NCBI RefSeq assembly: GCF_024721315.2
Contig: NZ_JANFAK020000090.1
Location: forward strand, 1-35,515
Direction of reading: 5' to 3'
DNA length: 35,515 bases
Origin: Streptomyces sp. Isolate_45
Lineage (GTDB): Bacteria; Actinomycetota; Actinomycetes; Streptomycetales; Streptomycetaceae
Shown here: piece by piece, positions 14,308 to 21,584 of the stretch
Layout of the letters: each line of letters opens with the position of its first letter
Position numbering within the stretch: the stretch's first letter is position 1
Program-made: the position numbers and the translations under genes
Notes under the pieces: generated by a model
The model's input: the letters and a program-made list of their open reading frames with translations, nothing else
Databases searched by the model: none
What the model was told of the DNA's origin: nothing

Positions 14308-15501
14308 ATGGATGTAGTAGACATCAAGACCGCCGCGCGGGACTTCGGCGCGGATCCCCACTCCTTCTACGCCGCGCTGCGCGCCGCGGGGCCCGTGCAC
14401 CAGGTCAGTGGCATGGCCATGGTGGCCGACACGAACTGGCTGGTCGTCGGCTACGAGGAGGCCCGCCAGGCACTGAACCACCCCGACCTCCTCAAGGACT
14501 GGCGGACCTCCGGGATGTACCCGGACCTCGTGGCGACGGCCGCCGGCTCGAACATGTTGGAGTCCGACCCGCCCCACCACACCCGCCTGCGCCGCCTGGT
14601 GGCACGGGAGTTCACGGCCCGGCGGGTGGAGGCGATGCGGCCGCGCGTCCAGCGGATCACCGACGACCTGCTGGACGCGATGGCCGCCCGCCCCGAACGG
14701 TCCGCCGACCTCATCGAGGCGCTCGCCTTCCCGCTCCCGATGACGGTGATCTGCGAACTGCTCGGCGTCCCCGACCTCGACCGCGAACGCTTCCGACAGT
14801 GGTCCAACGCCGTCGTCGCGCCCGTCGCCCCCGACCTGAACTCGACGGTCCAGCAGCAACTCAGCGCCTACCTCGCGGACCTCATCGAGTCCAAGGCCAA
14901 GGCTCCCGGGGACGACCTCCTCAGCGCACTGATCCGCACCCGCGACGAGGACGGCGACTCGCTCTCCCCCGACGAACTGATCGGGATGGCCTTCCTGCTG
15001 CTGGTCGCGGGCCACGAGACCACCGTCAACCTGATCTCCAACGGCCTGCGCGCCCTCCTCGACCACCCGGCCCAACTGGCCGCGCTCCGCGCCGACTACG
15101 ACGGCCTGCTGGGCGGCGCCATCGAGGAGATGCTCCGCTACGACGGCCCGGTGCAGAACGCCACCTACCGTCATGCCGCCCGGGACGTGGAGCTCGGCGG
15201 GGCGGTCATCCCCGCCGGCGCCGTGGTGTTCGTCTCCCTGGCCGGCGCCGACCGGGACCCCGAGCGCTATCCGGAGCCCGACACCTTCGACATCAACCGC
15301 GCCCCGCAGGGGCACTTGGCGTTCGGCCACGGCCTGCACTTCTGCATCGGCGCCCCGTTGGCCCGACTGGAGGGCCGCATCGCCCTGCGCGGACTCCTGG
15401 AACGCTTCCCGGACCTGGCCCGCGACGACTCCGGCGGGCCCCTGGAGTGGCTGCCCGGCACCCTGATGCACGGCACGACCCACCTCCCGGTGCGCTGGTA
15501 G
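14308..15501 (+). CDS. Cytochrome P450 (bacterial class I)
   Basis: A 397-residue soluble P450. The heme-binding loop is F339-G-H-G-L-H-F-C346-I-G-A-P-L-A-R with C346 as axial ligand. The I-helix is A234-G-H-E-T-T239. The K-helix ExxR is E274-M-L-R277. The C-helix D-P-P-H-H-T-R-L-R-R is also intact. It needs ferredoxin and ferredoxin reductase from elsewhere, since none is encoded here. The substrate is unknown; sequence style is that of the large CYP105/CYP107-like group. A TAGTGT -10-like hexamer (14296-14301) lies 6 nt before the ATG and there is no proper Shine-Dalgarno, so the mRNA may be leaderless. It stands alone between two terminators, so it is not obviously part of a biosynthetic cluster. 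Confidence 0.93.
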   Translation: MDVVDIKTAARDFGADPHSFYAALRAAGPVHQVSGMAMVADTNWLVVGYEEARQALNHPDLLKDWRTSGMYPDLVATAAGSNMLESDPPHHTRLRRLVAREFTARRVEAMRPRVQRITDDLLDAMAARPERSADLIEALAFPLPMTVICELLGVPDLDRERFRQWSNAVVAPVAPDLNSTVQQQLSAYLADLIESKAKAPGDDLLSALIRTRDEDGDSLSPDELIGMAFLLLVAGHETTVNLISNGLRALLDHPAQLAALRADYDGLLGGAIEEMLRYDGPVQNATYRHAARDVELGGAVIPAGAVVFVSLAGADRDPERYPEPDTFDINRAPQGHLAFGHGLHFCIGAPLARLEGRIALRGLLERFPDLARDDSGGPLEWLPGTLMHGTTHLPVRW

Positions 15502-15518
15502 CCGCTTTCCGCGCACCC

Positions 15519-15541
15519 GCCGCCGCAGGGTGAACGGCGGC
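15519..15541 (+). terminator. Probable hairpin terminator after the P450 gene
   Basis: GCCGCCG (15519-15525) pairs with CGGCGGC (15535-15541) with a 9-nt loop, 18 nt after the stop. There is no U-tract, and repetitive GCC triplets allow alternative registers. Confidence 0.4.
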
Positions 15542-15555
15542 CGCCGCGGACCGTT

Positions 15556-15584
15556 TTGGATCGGTGCGGGATCCTCAATACGAT
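15556..15584 (+). promoter_or_regulatory. Probable promoter giving a leaderless vWA-gene mRNA
   Basis: TTGGAT (15556-15561), a 17-bp spacer and TACGAT (15579-15584) place the predicted start at or next to the ATG at 15591. No Shine-Dalgarno precedes that ATG, which agrees with a leaderless transcript. Confidence 0.45.
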
Positions 15585-15590
15585 CCGGCG

Positions 15591-16865
15591 ATGATCACAA
15601 CAAAACGGCTGGCGGCCGCGACCTGCGGCCTGCTCGTCGCCCTCAGCGCGGGACTCCTCCCGACGACCGCGGCCGCCGCCGACGGACCTCGAAAGGAACC
15701 GCCCAAGGTCGAACTCGTCCTCGACGTCAGCGGTTCGATGCGGGCGACCGACATCGACGGGCAGTCCCGGATGGCCGCCGCCAAACAGGCCTTCAACGAG
15801 GTCCTCGACGCGGTGCCCGAGGACGTACGGCTCGGCATACGGACCCTGGGCGCCGGCTACGCGGGCGAGGACAAGGCGCTCGGCTGCAAGGACACCGCGC
15901 AGCTCTACCCCGTCGGACCGCTGAACCGCACCGAGGCGAAGACCGCCGTCGCGACCCTCGCCCCCACCGGCTGGACCCCCATCGGCCCCGCCCTCCTGGG
16001 CGCGGCCCAGGACCTGGAGGGCGGCGACGCCACCCGCAGGATCGTCCTCATCACCGACGGCGAGGACACCTGCGCCCCGCTCGACCCCTGCGAAGTAGCC
16101 CGGGAGATCGCGGCGAAGGGCATCCACCTCGTCGTGGACACCCTCGGCCTGGTCCCGGACGCCAAGACCCGCGCCCAGCTCACCTGCATCGCCGAGGCCA
16201 CCGGAGGCACCTACACCTCGGTGCAGCACACCGCCGAACTCTCCGGCAGGGTCAGACAACTCGTCGACCGGGCCGCCGACCCCGTCGTCACCCCGGTGGC
16301 CACCGAGGGCGCCGAGCGGTGCGCGAACGCCCCGAAGCTCGGGGCCGGCCTCTACTCCGACCGCGAGACGTTCGGCGAGCACCGCTGGTACCGGGTCGAC
16401 GTCCGCCCCGGGCAGGAACTGCGCGCCTCCGTGAGCATCGGGGCGGACCGCGCCGTCAACCGCGACTACGGGATCCTGCTGCGCGCGACGACCGTCCACG
16501 GGCGGGAGATCGTCCGTGGATCGGAGTCCGGTGACGGCCGCACCGACGTCATCTCGACGGGCCTGCGCTACCCCAAGGCCACCCTGGAGGACGCCGACGG
16601 CGACGCCGCCCGGGCACCCGAGACCGTGTGCCTCCAGGTCAGCAATTCCTTCTCCGCCGGGCCCGCCGTCAAGACCGCCCCCGGCATGCCCGTCGAGCTG
16701 ACCATCGACGTGGTCGACGGTCCCGACGACGCGTCCGACGTCGCCTCCTTCGGCCTCGGCCGCGGCTGGTGGCTGCTGGCCGTGCTCGCCCTCACCGGCC
16801 TGTCGGCGGGCCTGGTATGGGGCTGGACCTCGCGCCGGCACATCTCCGTCCGGAGGACCAACTGA
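15591..16865 (+). CDS. Exported von Willebrand factor A-domain protein with C-terminal membrane anchor
   Basis: A 424-residue protein. It has a signal peptide (K-R core TCGLLVALSAGLLPTTAAAA, cleavage near 30). A vWA domain spans about 38-230 with a complete MIDAS: D45-x-S47-x-S49, T129 (TGWTPIGPAL) and D156 (LITDGEDT). A beta-sandwich region of about 255-395 includes F-G-E-H-R-W-Y-R-V-D-V-R-P-G-Q-E-L, reminiscent of bacterial pre-peptidase C-terminal domains. A transmembrane helix (GWWLLAVLALTGLSAGLVWGW) ends in a basic cytosolic tail. Metal-dependent ligand or partner binding on the outer face is expected, but no partner is known. The stop TGA overlaps the next ATG (TGATG), so the two products are probably made together. 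Cysteine pairs such as C99 and C161 suggest disulfides. Confidence 0.8.
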   Translation: MITTKRLAAATCGLLVALSAGLLPTTAAAADGPRKEPPKVELVLDVSGSMRATDIDGQSRMAAAKQAFNEVLDAVPEDVRLGIRTLGAGYAGEDKALGCKDTAQLYPVGPLNRTEAKTAVATLAPTGWTPIGPALLGAAQDLEGGDATRRIVLITDGEDTCAPLDPCEVAREIAAKGIHLVVDTLGLVPDAKTRAQLTCIAEATGGTYTSVQHTAELSGRVRQLVDRAADPVVTPVATEGAERCANAPKLGAGLYSDRETFGEHRWYRVDVRPGQELRASVSIGADRAVNRDYGILLRATTVHGREIVRGSESGDGRTDVISTGLRYPKATLEDADGDAARAPETVCLQVSNSFSAGPAVKTAPGMPVELTIDVVDGPDDASDVASFGLGRGWWLLAVLALTGLSAGLVWGWTSRRHISVRRTN

Positions 16866-17665
16866 TGCGTACCCCAAGGACATCGACCGCCGCGCTGCTG
16901 GCCGCACTGGCCCTCGCCGGCGCCGCGGCCCCGGTCGCCGCGGCCCCGAGTCCGACCCCCACCCCGAGCGGGGCCGGCGACTCCGCCGGCCCGACCGAGG
17001 CCGGCACCGGCTTCCGTACCGCGACCGCCTTCCGGCCGGGCGAACGGGCCACCGCCGCCGCCTCCACGGGGGACTACCTCTACTGGGTGCTCCCGGTCGA
17101 CGCGGGCCAACGGGTCACCGTACGGGCGACGGTGACCCTGCCCGAGCCGGCGCTGCGGCACGGCCCGGCGACCTGGCAGCTGGACGTGTACGACGGACTG
17201 CGCCGCCGCCAGGCCTGCGCCTACGGGACGCAGACGAAGGCGGCGGCCAAGGAGGCCGTGACCGCCGAACTCTCCTGCACCCTGCGCACCGTGCGTTCCG
17301 GCGCCGAACCCTGGGCCAACGACCCCCTGCCGGGCAGCTACTACGTACGCCTGACGGTCGTCGGACTGCCCGAGGACGACCTGGGCCTGCCGGTCCGCGC
17401 GCAGGTGGAGGCCGACGTCAAGGACGTGGGCGGGGCCGTGGCCGTGGACGCCGCCCTGGCCGAACCGCTGGTCCCGGGCATCGCGGGCGCCCCGGAGGAG
17501 CAGCGGGCGGCGCGCGCGCCCGAGGACGGCTGGTCCGGCGGCCGGTGGTCCGACCGCTGGGTCTGGACCGCCGCCGGCGGGGTGCTCGCCGCCCTCGCGG
17601 GGGTCTTCGGGTACTCCCTCGCCCGGGGCTCGGGCCGCCCCGCGGGCACCCGGAGCACCGCCTGA
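16865..17665 (+). CDS. Exported membrane-anchored protein of unknown function, partner of the vWA protein
   Basis: A 266-residue protein. It has a signal peptide (TAALLAALALAGAAAPVAAA), a Pro/Thr/Ser linker and a beta-rich domain of about 50-200. The domain's opening, T-G-D-Y-L-Y-W-V-L-P-V-D-A-G-Q-R-V-T-V-R-A-T, has the Y-Y-x-F-x-V-x-x-G-Q pattern of pre-peptidase-type beta-sandwiches and resembles the second domain of the upstream protein. A C-terminal hydrophobic helix (WVWTAAGGVLAALAGVFGYSLA) ends in a basic tail. Two cysteines (in Q-A-C-A-Y-G and L-S-C-T-L) may pair. No enzyme motif is visible. The ATG overlaps the previous stop by one base and a strong hairpin follows at 17668, so the pair forms a two-gene operon. 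I do not recognise the family by name. Confidence 0.78.
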   Translation: MRTPRTSTAALLAALALAGAAAPVAAAPSPTPTPSGAGDSAGPTEAGTGFRTATAFRPGERATAAASTGDYLYWVLPVDAGQRVTVRATVTLPEPALRHGPATWQLDVYDGLRRRQACAYGTQTKAAAKEAVTAELSCTLRTVRSGAEPWANDPLPGSYYVRLTVVGLPEDDLGLPVRAQVEADVKDVGGAVAVDAALAEPLVPGIAGAPEEQRAARAPEDGWSGGRWSDRWVWTAAGGVLAALAGVFGYSLARGSGRPAGTRSTA

Positions 17666-17667
17666 GC

Positions 17668-17701
17668 GGGTGCCGCCGCGTCCCCGGGCGCGGCGGCACC
17701 C
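17668..17701 (+). terminator. Strong hairpin terminator after the vWA operon
   Basis: A perfect 13-bp stem, GGGTGCCGCCGCG (17668-17680) with CGCGGCGGCACCC (17689-17701), has an 8-nt loop. It begins 3 nt after the TGA stop at 17665. No U-tract. Confidence 0.7.
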
Positions 17702-17776
17702 GACCAGGGAGTTGATCACCGGACACGGAGCGTGGGCTATGTTGGAACACGAGTGACGTGAGAAGGAGGCCCGCCG

Positions 17777-18694
17777 GTGTCATCGGGGCAGCAGGCACGC
17801 GCCCAGGCGGCTGCGATCACGCCGGGCGGACGGGCGCCGGAGCAGGTGAGGCCACCGGCCGACCGGCTCCTCGCGCTCTTCGACGGTCACCGGCTCTCCC
17901 CGGGGCAGCGGCGGATCGCCCAGTACCTGATCGACCACCTCACCGAGGCGGCGTTCCTGTCGATCACCGAGCTCGCCGAACGGGTCGGCGTGAGCCAACC
18001 CTCGGTGACCCGCTTCGCCGCCTCCCTCGGGTTCAGCGGCTACCCGGCCCTGCGGGACGTCCTCCAGCCGATCGCGCTGAGCGCCGTCGCGGGCACCCCG
18101 GACAGCCGGGAGCAGATCCGGCAGAACGAGCTCCAGGCGGCCGTGGACGCCGAGATCGAGAACCTGGAGAACGTCCGCCGGCTGCTCGCCGACACCAACC
18201 AGGTCCTCGACATCGGTCGCGAGCTGGCCCGCTCCGTCCCGCTGACCGTGCTCGGCCTGCGGATCTCCGTCTCCCTCGCCGAGTACTTCGCCTACGCGGC
18301 CCGCCGCATCCACCCCGACGTCCGCCTGGTCACCCGGGGCGGCAGCGTCGCCTACGACGCCCTCCTGCAGTCCCGGGCGGCGGGCGGCACCTGGGTGCTG
18401 GCCTTCGCCATGCCCCGGCACGCCAACGAGACCCTCGCGGCCCTGCGGGCGGCCCGCAGCACAGGCCTGCGCGTGGTCCTGATCACGGACCCGACCCTGG
18501 GGCCCCTGGTCGACGAGGCCGAGGTGGTCCTCACGGCCGGTACGGGTTCGCGGCTGGTCTTCGACTCGTACGCGGCGCCCGGCATGCTGTCGGCCGCCCT
18601 GCTCCAGGCGATGGCCGACGCCGATCCGGAGCGGACCCAGGCCCGGCTCGAACAGTACGAGCAGGTCGCCGACCAGCACGGATTCTTCCTCTAG
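17777..18694 (+). CDS. MurR/RpiR-family transcriptional regulator (HTH-SIS)
   Basis: A 305-residue regulator. The N-terminal RpiR-type helix-turn-helix is at about 30-105 (LSPGQRRIAQYLIDHL, ITELAERVGVSQPSVTRFAASLGF, SGYPALRDVL). A C-terminal SIS sugar-phosphate-binding domain spans about 140-285 (VLGLRISVSLAEYFAYAA, WVLAFAMPRHANETLAAL, VVLITDPTLGPLV). Such proteins sense phosphosugars and control amino-sugar, cell-wall-recycling or pentose genes; the effector here is unknown. The GTG at 17777 has AAGGAGG 7 nt upstream, an excellent site. No sugar gene lies next to it, so its targets are elsewhere or are the AT-rich region just downstream, which holds a perfect palindrome (18734-18747). Confidence 0.9.
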   Translation: MSSGQQARAQAAAITPGGRAPEQVRPPADRLLALFDGHRLSPGQRRIAQYLIDHLTEAAFLSITELAERVGVSQPSVTRFAASLGFSGYPALRDVLQPIALSAVAGTPDSREQIRQNELQAAVDAEIENLENVRRLLADTNQVLDIGRELARSVPLTVLGLRISVSLAEYFAYAARRIHPDVRLVTRGGSVAYDALLQSRAAGGTWVLAFAMPRHANETLAALRAARSTGLRVVLITDPTLGPLVDEAEVVLTAGTGSRLVFDSYAAPGMLSAALLQAMADADPERTQARLEQYEQVADQHGFFL

Positions 18695-18733
18695 AGGCCT
18701 GACGGACCGGAAATATTCAGTGCCGGTAGGTGC

Positions 18734-18747
18734 ATGAAATTTTTCAT
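18734..18747. promoter_or_regulatory. Palindromic operator-like site downstream of the RpiR-type gene
   Basis: ATGAAATTTTTCAT is a perfect 14-bp palindrome (arms ATGAAA and TTTCAT). It sits inside a wider imperfect dyad bounded by GTAGG (18726-18730) and CCTAC (18755-18759). A TATATAT tract follows at 18767-18773 and could be a -10, which would place the palindrome over the -35. The AT-rich TGAAA-TTTCA form is the kind of site SIS-domain regulators can bind; that it is bound by the neighbouring regulator is inference. Confidence 0.5.
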
Positions 18748-18811
18748 ACCCTTGCCTACTCGACGGTATATATGTTTACTGACGGCGGCGCCCCGGATCC
18801 ATCAGATGCCA

Positions 18812-18835
18812 AGGAGGACGTCCCCACGTCCTCCT
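18812..18835 (+). promoter_or_regulatory. Perfect hairpin that buries a Shine-Dalgarno-like sequence
   Basis: AGGAGGACGT (18812-18821) pairs perfectly with ACGTCCTCCT (18826-18835) over a CCCC loop. The left arm is an ideal ribosome-binding sequence, yet no convincing reading frame starts just after it. It may be a terminator of a short transcript from the TATATAT promoter, or a leader structure of the small gene at 19001. The rest of the gap 18695-19000 shows no gene I can support. Confidence 0.4.
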
Positions 18836-19000
18836 CGAACGGGCACCCGGTACACCGCTCCTCCTCACGGTGCGACCGGGTGTCGAGTCAGGCTTTCGGA
18901 TCCCGCAGGGCGCCCATGGCGGCCTCGGTCAACCCCTGGGCCGAGGCCGCCCACCAGCACCGTCTCGATCAGAGTTCGATACCCCTCGGAAGTGACGAGA

Positions 19001-19387
19001 ATGTCCCAGACGGCCACCCTCACGCGCAGCCCGGACTGGCCCCTGCAGGTCAAGAGCCCCGGTACGCACGACTGGGAACGCACCGCCGCCCGATGGCTGC
19101 GCGACCTCCTCCCGGCCCGCTACGGCGGCTACCTGACCCTGACCCGTCACCACGCCCTCCTCGCCCGTCACGTGCAGCTCCAGCTCCAGCACGAGATGCG
19201 CGCCGTGCGCGTCGCGCTCCACACCAGCCGCGCGGACCTGCCGACGATGGGCATGGCCGAGGCGGTCATCGAGAACACGATCCGCATGTACGCGATCGAA
19301 CTCGAACAGCTGGGCAGGCTGTCCCGCAGCGTGCGCCTGGTGTCCGAGGCGCTCCTGGTGAACACCCCGGCCCAGCGCAAGCGCTAG
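19001..19387 (+). CDS. Small conserved-looking protein of unknown function, helical
   Basis: 128 residues from ATG 19001 (MSQTATLTRSPDWPLQVKSP). The upstream in-frame extension to 18734 is Arg/Pro-rich, crosses the palindrome and hairpin, and is rejected. The protein has no signal peptide or membrane segment. It contains aromatic and basic N-terminal residues (DWERTAARWLRDLLPARYGGY) and two long amphipathic helices (LTRHHALLARHVQLQLQHEMRAV and MAEAVIENTIRMYAIELEQL), ending in a basic tail. Codon use is typical of the genome, so it is probably real. It could be a dimeric helical adaptor, but I do not recognise the family. It lies 306 bp after the RpiR-type regulator and converges on the phospholipase D gene. 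Confidence 0.7.
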   Translation: MSQTATLTRSPDWPLQVKSPGTHDWERTAARWLRDLLPARYGGYLTLTRHHALLARHVQLQLQHEMRAVRVALHTSRADLPTMGMAEAVIENTIRMYAIELEQLGRLSRSVRLVSEALLVNTPAQRKR

Positions 19388-19431
19388 GGGCTGTCGTCGA
19401 ACTCCCGTCCGCCTCGCGTAGTACCCGTCGC

Positions 19432-19464
19432 TGACGGCCCGGCGCGCACCGCCCCGGGCCGTCA
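19432..19464. terminator. Bidirectional hairpin between convergent genes
   Basis: TGACGGCCCGG (19432-19442) pairs perfectly with CCGGGCCGTCA (19454-19464), 11 bp with an 11-nt loop. It lies between the stops of the small plus-strand gene (19387) and the minus-strand phospholipase D gene (19469), so it can serve both. Confidence 0.7.
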
Positions 19465-19468
19465 CCGG

Positions 19469-21064
19469 TCAGGCCTGGCAGAGGCCGCGCGTGTGGTCGT
19501 ACGTCGCCGTGGCCCGGGAGTACTGCCACTGGGGTGCCAGCAGCCCGCTCGCCAGCTGTCGCGCCGCCGCCGGGCTCTCCACGATGTAGCCGAAGTCCTG
19601 GAGCCAGGACGGGTAGAGGTTCTTCGAGCCGATGTAGAAGGCCGAGTCGTCCACCGAGACCAGCTTGTGGTGCTGGGCGTACGGCTTGCCGTCCGCCCAG
19701 GTCGCGCTGTCCGCGGAGCGGAAGGTCGCCAGCTGCAGGTTCCGGCACATCGCGGCCTTCGCCCGGCCCTCGTCACCGGTCAGCGCCGTCAGTCGGCCGC
19801 GCAGGGCGTCGCTCACCTCGGACAGGGACTTGATCTGGGAGTAGCCGTTGCTGCCGATCGGTCCCCGGTTCGCGGGGTCGCTGACGACGATGCGGACCTT
19901 GACCCCCGACGTCAGCTTCTTCGCGAGCGCGTCGTACAGCCGGACGTCGTAGCGCGGCAGCGGCGGGCAGGTGGCGTGCACGTCCTGCTGGGAGATCTCG
20001 ATGTGCTCGGTGGCGCTCTCCACCAGCGCGCGCAGGGCGCTCTCCTCCGGATTGACCGTGTCGTAGTCCCGGTCGGCGTTGGTCCGGTCGGGCAGGCCGA
20101 TGCCGCACTTGGTGTCGGGTGCCGTCGGCAGGACCGGGCGGAACGTCGAGGAGGGGTCGTTCTGCCGGATGCCCACGCCGAGACCGCCGACGGCCAGGAC
20201 GGGTACGTCGCCACCCGCGGGCGGCGACGCGGGCCGGGGCAGCGTGGCGAGGCAACCGGCGTTGTTCGAGGAGGCGAACCAGGCTGCGCTCCAGCCCCAG
20301 TTCCCCTTGTTGCGGCAGGTCCAGTCCCACAGGGTGTCCAGGTACCGGCCGGCCGAGCCGGCGGCGGGACCGGACAGGGCGAGGTCGACGTCGCTCACCG
20401 GGTGCGCGGTGTCGAGGTAGGCCTCCTTCCAGCTGTTGATGCCGCCGGTGATGACCGACTCGCCGTCCACGACGAGCAGCTTCGAGTGGTTCCAGGAGAA
20501 CGCGGTCTTCGAGGTAGTCATCGACGCCACGTTCAGGGTGATGTTGGCGGCGTCCGGGCCGAGCCGGGCGACCAGTTCGTCGCGGTACGCGGACGGCAGC
20601 ACGGTGGCGTGGTAGATCGGCGCGGCGCCGACCATGACGCGGACCTGGAGCCGGTTGCCCTTCTGCGCGGCCTCCTTCAGCCCGGCCACGATCGCGTCCT
20701 GGAACCCGCCGTCGGGGAAGGGCGCCAGCGTCGATATGTCGACGCTCTGCGTGGCCTTGGAGATGTCCTCCCGCGTCTTGTCGAGCAGCCTGCGGGTGCC
20801 GGGCCGGTCGGTGCAGGAGGGGTCGCCCCAACAGCCGGGCGTCTGGAGCAGCCAGTCGGCGCCACCGGGGGCGGAGGCGCCCAGCCGGTTACCGGAGCTG
20901 CGCTCCCAGACGGAGCCCTCCAGGCCGGGGGACACCTGGCGCAGGGTCTGCTCCACCGAGTCCAGGTGGGGCGTGGGCGCGTCGGCCGCGAAGACCGGGG
21001 TCGCGGGTAACAGTGCGGCGGAGAGCGCGAGGGCGAGGGCCGTCGTGCGGACGGTGCGGGCCAA
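19469..21064 (-). CDS. Secreted phospholipase D (HKD superfamily, Streptomyces type)
   Basis: A 531-residue secreted enzyme, the usual length for streptomycete PLD. The signal peptide MARTVRTTALALALSAALLPATPVFA is cleaved near residue 26. Two HxKx4D motifs form the active site. The first is H193-x-K195-x4-D200 (WNHSKLLVVDGESVITGGINSW). The second is H465-x-K467-x4-D472 (QHHKLVSVDDSAFYIGSKN). It hydrolyses or transphosphatidylates phosphatidylcholine and similar lipids through a phosphohistidine intermediate. Six or more cysteines (C78, C84, C250, C271, C320, C366) suggest disulfides. The start is TTG 21064 with AAGGA about 6 nt upstream; no ATG or GTG gives a better signal peptide. It is monocistronic between hairpins. 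Confidence 0.95.
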   Translation of the reverse strand: MARTVRTTALALALSAALLPATPVFAADAPTPHLDSVEQTLRQVSPGLEGSVWERSSGNRLGASAPGGADWLLQTPGCWGDPSCTDRPGTRRLLDKTREDISKATQSVDISTLAPFPDGGFQDAIVAGLKEAAQKGNRLQVRVMVGAAPIYHATVLPSAYRDELVARLGPDAANITLNVASMTTSKTAFSWNHSKLLVVDGESVITGGINSWKEAYLDTAHPVSDVDLALSGPAAGSAGRYLDTLWDWTCRNKGNWGWSAAWFASSNNAGCLATLPRPASPPAGGDVPVLAVGGLGVGIRQNDPSSTFRPVLPTAPDTKCGIGLPDRTNADRDYDTVNPEESALRALVESATEHIEISQQDVHATCPPLPRYDVRLYDALAKKLTSGVKVRIVVSDPANRGPIGSNGYSQIKSLSEVSDALRGRLTALTGDEGRAKAAMCRNLQLATFRSADSATWADGKPYAQHHKLVSVDDSAFYIGSKNLYPSWLQDFGYIVESPAAARQLASGLLAPQWQYSRATATYDHTRGLCQA

Positions 21065-21141
21065 TGTGGTTCCTTGCTCGGGGGGTGGCTCTGCCGGGCG
21101 GCAGGGTGAAACCGGGCCCCCCGGCCTTGATCAACTCGCGC

Positions 21142-21170
21142 AAGTTACCAGTCCGTAGCCCGCTGTTCAC
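21142..21170 (-). promoter_or_regulatory. Possible promoter of the phospholipase D gene
   Basis: On the minus strand, GTGAAC (21170-21165), a 17-bp spacer and TAACTT (21147-21142) lie about 80 nt upstream of the TTG start. The -35 is weak. Confidence 0.3.
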
Positions 21171-21250
21171 CCCGATGGGTCTGCTTCCGGCCGGCGGCCC
21201 CGTACGGCTGGTCCATTCGGATGGGACTCGCGGCCACGCCGTCGGGCGCG

Positions 21251-21279
21251 GGGACAGCCGGGTCGCGGTTGCCTACCTT
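21251..21279 (+). promoter_or_regulatory. Possible promoter of the small secreted peptide gene
   Basis: GGGACA (21251-21256), a 17-bp spacer and TACCTT (21274-21279) predict a start near 21286, about 29 nt before the ATG. A 12-bp palindrome, CCTTTCGAAAGG (21296-21307), then covers the Shine-Dalgarno (AAAGGTGG) and could limit ribosome access or bind a regulator. Confidence 0.4.
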
Positions 21280-21314
21280 CGGTGCTTGCCCCCTCCCTTT
21301 CGAAAGGTGGATCC

Positions 21315-21515
21315 ATGCGATCTGTCCGTTCCGTCCTCACGGTCCTCGCCGCCGGCGCCCTCGTCTTCGGTGGCGCCTCCGCCGCGAGCGCCGACGTGAC
21401 CGTGACCGTTCCGGAAGGCAACAACTACAACCTCGTCTTCGGCGACTGGTTCCAGTTCGCCGCGGACGACATCTTCAACGCCGGTCACGACAACACCGTG
21501 GGCTCGAACAACTGA
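21315..21515 (+). CDS. Small secreted peptide precursor of unknown function
   Basis: 66 codons from ATG 21315, with AAAGGTGG 5-8 nt upstream. Residues 1-26 form a clean Sec signal peptide (basic start MRSVRSV, hydrophobic LTVLAAGALVFGG, ending ASAASA). This leaves a mature peptide of about 40 residues beginning DVTVTVPEGNNY. The mature part has no cysteine and no lysine or arginine. It is acidic and rich in Asn, Asp and aromatic residues (NLVFGDWFQFAADDIFNAG), ending HDNTVGSNN. It matches neither chaplin nor rodlin patterns as I know them. Possible roles are a surface-active, signalling or metal-binding peptide; none is supported directly. A very strong hairpin follows, so it is its own transcription unit. 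Confidence 0.75.
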   Translation: MRSVRSVLTVLAAGALVFGGASAASADVTVTVPEGNNYNLVFGDWFQFAADDIFNAGHDNTVGSNN

Positions 21516-21532
21516 CGAGGCCGCACCGGCTC

Positions 21533-21576
21533 CGGCCGGTCCCGCACCCCGGTCACCCGGGGCGCGGGACCGGCCG
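21533..21576. terminator. Very strong bidirectional hairpin terminator
   Basis: A 13-bp outer stem (21533-21545 with 21564-21576, core GGCCGGTCCCGC / GCGGGACCGGCC), one A-C mismatch, and a 6-bp inner stem CCCCGG/CCGGGG close on a TCAC loop. It lies between the convergent stops at 21515 (plus) and 21585 (minus). Confidence 0.75.
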
Positions 21577-21584
21577 TCCGCCGT

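Noticed and set aside
14308..15501. P450 as tailoring enzyme of the spore-pigment cluster
   Set aside because: It is 6 kb away, separated by unrelated genes and by terminators on both sides; no direct link is visible.
18730..19434. Reading frames crossing 18730-19000 as genes or as an N-terminal extension of the small protein
   Set aside because: They cross the palindrome, the TATATAT tract and the hairpin, are Arg/Pro-rich, and have no ribosome-binding site at their start.
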